This document shows positions 62,337 through 64,000 of a stretch of DNA of 64,000 bases, in pieces. The notes beneath the pieces are model-generated. The model saw nothing but the letters and a program-made list of their open reading frames with translations, was not told the origin of the DNA and searched no databases. The translations under genes were made by a program, and so were the position numbers. The stretch lies in contig WGME01000013.1 of NCBI GenBank assembly GCA_016125225.1, forward strand, positions 1-64,000. Direction: 5' to 3'. Source of the stretch: a bacterium. Its GTDB lineage: Bacteria > Planctomycetota > Planctomycetia > Planctomycetales > Planctomycetaceae. Each line of letters starts with the position of its first letter. The first letter of the stretch is position 1.

Positions 62337-64000
62337 ATGTCGCAAAGTCTAGCGGGGAAATCGCTTAAGTGGGCGAGTCTCAGCCTGCATCGCTCGTTTT
62401 CCCGCACGCGTGTCTTTCTCAGCCGACAGCTCTGGGTCTGGCCGATTCTGGCGATTGTGCTGCTTTCGACGGTGGGGATTGTTGTCCGGAATGCCGTCGA
62501 ATCGACGATGCGGGCCAATGTCCAATCGGGGTTGCAGACCTTGCTCGATGTCGAATCAGCCATGCTGGTGAACTGGCTGGAGATGCAGGAAGCCAATGCG
62601 TCGCTGATTGCCAACGATCGGCAGTTCCGGGAACTCACCCACCAGATGCTGGATCTGGAAGAAGCGGAGGCGATCGATTCCACTCAGCGGAAAGATCTGC
62701 AGAAGCAGATTTCCCATGAGATCGGCCCGGCCCTTTCGCATCATGGCTATCTGGGATTCGCGGTGCTCGACAAATCACGCACGGTGCTCGCTTCCAGTTT
62801 TGAGGCGGCGATCGGCGTCCAGCAGCAACCCAAGTACGATGACCTGTTGCGGAAAGTTTTTCTGGGGGAGACAATTGTGACGCCCCCCTTTGCCAGTGAA
62901 ATTCCGTTGGAAGACCGAGCCGGCAAGATTCGCACAGGTGTCCCCTCGATGTTTGCCTGTGCCCCCATTCGGGACGAAAACCTGCAGGTGATTGCCGCGC
63001 TGGCTTTGCGACTCGATCCCGAAAAGGAATTCAGCGAGATTCTCCAACTCGGGCGATTGGGACAGACGGGTGAGACCTACGCCTTCAATCGGGAAGGGCA
63101 GTTTCTTTCCCGCAGTCGCTTTGAGGAAGAATTGGTGCTGTTGGGATTATTGCCCGATCAGCCCGACGCAACTTCTATTCTGTCGCTCGACGTTCGCGAC
63201 CCGCAGCTGGATCTGACGGAGGGGGGACGTGCCAAGGTTCGGCGGTCGAAGTTGCCGCTCACATTCATGGCGACCGAAGCGGTTGCGAATCGCCCTGGAG
63301 CCAATGTCGATGGTTATCGCGATTATCGTGGGGTGACAGTTGTGGGAGCCTGGACGTGGTTGCCGGAGTATCAACTGGGGGTGGCGACAGAAATCGACGC
63401 GGCTGAGGCGTATCGCCCGTTGTATATCCTGCGACGAGTCGTCTGGAGCATTTATGCACTGTTGGGACTGGCGTCGGTCGCAATCTTTGTCTTTACCCTG
63501 CTGATCGCGAAGGCCAATCGGGCGGCTCAGGAAGCGGCGATTGAAGCCAAGCAACTCGGACAGTATCAGTTGGACCAGAAACTGGGTGCCGGGGGCATGG
63601 GCGTAGTCTATCTCGGACAGCATGCGATGTTGCGGCGACCGGCCGCGATCAAAATGCTCAGCCCCGAACGGACCAGCGACGATGCCGTGCAGCGCTTTGA
63701 GCGCGAGGTACAGCTCACCTGCCAGCTCAACCATCCCAATACCGTGATGATTTACGATTACGGTCGCACTCCGGAAGGGGTCTTCTACTATGCGATGGAG
63801 TACCTCGACGGGATCAACCTTCAAGACTTGATCGAGCGGTACGGCCCGCAACCCGAAGCCCGCGTGGTGAACCTGTTGCATCAGATGTGTGGGTCTTTGT
63901 ACGAAGCCCATCTGGCGGGACTGGTTCATCGGGATATCAAGCCGGGTAATATCATGCTCAACCGTCGCGGCGGCGAGTGCGATGTCGTCAAGGTGCTCGA
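62337..64000 (+). CDS. receptor Ser/Thr kinase: N-terminal Cache-type sensor, C-terminal kinase (cut by window edge)
   Basis: The open frame continues past 64000; 554 codons are present. The ATG at 62337 is used; an in-frame GTG at 62316 with GGGAGA upstream is an equal candidate. Membrane segment 1 is at about 31-50 ('LWVWPILAIVLLSTVGIVV'), a ~310-residue extracytoplasmic sensor follows with dCache-like strands ('YLGFAVLDKSRTVLASSF', 'LQLGRLGQTGETYAFNREGQFLSRS' in pieces), and segment 2 is at about 366-390 ('VVWSIYALLGLASVAIFVFTLL'). The kinase starts near 407: 'LGAGGMGVVYLG', 'PAAIKMLSPERT', 'YYAMEYLDG' and the canonical RD loop 'LVHRDIKPGNIML'. Confidence 0.95.
   Translation, partial: MSQSLAGKSLKWASLSLHRSFSRTRVFLSRQLWVWPILAIVLLSTVGIVVRNAVESTMRANVQSGLQTLLDVESAMLVNWLEMQEANASLIANDRQFRELTHQMLDLEEAEAIDSTQRKDLQKQISHEIGPALSHHGYLGFAVLDKSRTVLASSFEAAIGVQQQPKYDDLLRKVFLGETIVTPPFASEIPLEDRAGKIRTGVPSMFACAPIRDENLQVIAALALRLDPEKEFSEILQLGRLGQTGETYAFNREGQFLSRSRFEEELVLLGLLPDQPDATSILSLDVRDPQLDLTEGGRAKVRRSKLPLTFMATEAVANRPGANVDGYRDYRGVTVVGAWTWLPEYQLGVATEIDAAEAYRPLYILRRVVWSIYALLGLASVAIFVFTLLIAKANRAAQEAAIEAKQLGQYQLDQKLGAGGMGVVYLGQHAMLRRPAAIKMLSPERTSDDAVQRFEREVQLTCQLNHPNTVMIYDYGRTPEGVFYYAMEYLDGINLQDLIERYGPQPEARVVNLLHQMCGSLYEAHLAGLVHRDIKPGNIMLNRRGGECDVVKVL

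Noticed and set aside
63147-63929. 260-codon minus-strand frame at the right edge
   Set aside because: Antisense to a receptor kinase with complete P-loop and HRD motifs.

Overview
The window is a 64-kb piece of a bacterial chromosome from the Planctomycetota, most likely the order Planctomycetales. The evidence is the gene content: a DUF1559 pseudopilin-like protein with its small carboxypeptidase-regulatory-like lipoprotein, a LamG-DUF1549-DUF1553 (PSCyt2/PSD1) giant protein, a DUF1080 protein, large receptor Ser/Thr kinases with Cache sensors, a degenerate sulfatase-like protein and an FG-GAP/VCBS surface protein. GC content looks moderate to high, with short gene runs on both strands. I saw no rRNA, tRNA or CRISPR array. 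The genus cannot be fixed from this sequence.

Layout. 0-9.5 kb: the 5' end of an IS5-type transposase at the left edge, two lipoproteins, an orphan TolQ/ExbB proton channel, an aldo/keto reductase, an FAD oxidoreductase, an orphan HlyD-type adaptor, a DUF1080 protein and a Gfo/Idh/MocA oxidoreductase. 9.7-16.9 kb: a signalling block made of a GAF-SpoIIE phosphatase, a small Cys-pair protein, a stand-alone receiver, an FHA-GAF-class III cyclase and an overlapping receptor Ser/Thr kinase. 17-26 kb: ribokinase, a 49-codon membrane peptide, the LamG-DUF1549-DUF1553 protein, a lipoprotein, CysC and a UbiD-family decarboxylase, followed by a perfect 25-bp inverted repeat. 26-31 kb: periplasmic glutathione peroxidase, membrane metallophosphoesterase, TerC, a small HicB-like protein and a beta-helix protein.

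31-34 kb (minus strand): ABC-2 permease, SCO1/SenC, DUF420, a CPMC-motif membrane protein and a PPOX flavoprotein, which together look like a cytochrome-oxidase copper-assembly cluster. 34-41.6 kb: RlmN, a CBS pair, ExbD coupled to a terpenoid-cyclase-fold repeat protein, then the DUF1559/lipoprotein pair with clear hairpins. 41.6-49 kb: metX-metW, the soluble transhydrogenase SthA, a SurA-like secreted protein, a heme-copper-oxidase subunit III-like protein, an amidase_2 lipoprotein and an alpha/beta hydrolase. 49-54 kb: an FG-GAP protein and a DNA-replication cluster (lipoyl-fold protein, holB, ricT/PSP1).

54-64 kb: GNAT, a 95-aa protein, an inactive-looking sulfatase homologue, an SDR plus KDG-kinase-like pair (hexuronate catabolism), a lower-GC GIY-YIG endonuclease (probable island), two small proteins, glnS, and a second receptor Ser/Thr kinase cut by the right edge. 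This kinase has the opposite domain order to the first one. No single dramatic new system stands out. The best leads are the signalling block, the oxidase-assembly cluster lacking its ATPase, the ExbD/terpenoid-cyclase-fold pair, the lipoyl-fold protein without its lysine, and the catalytically empty sulfatase homologue.
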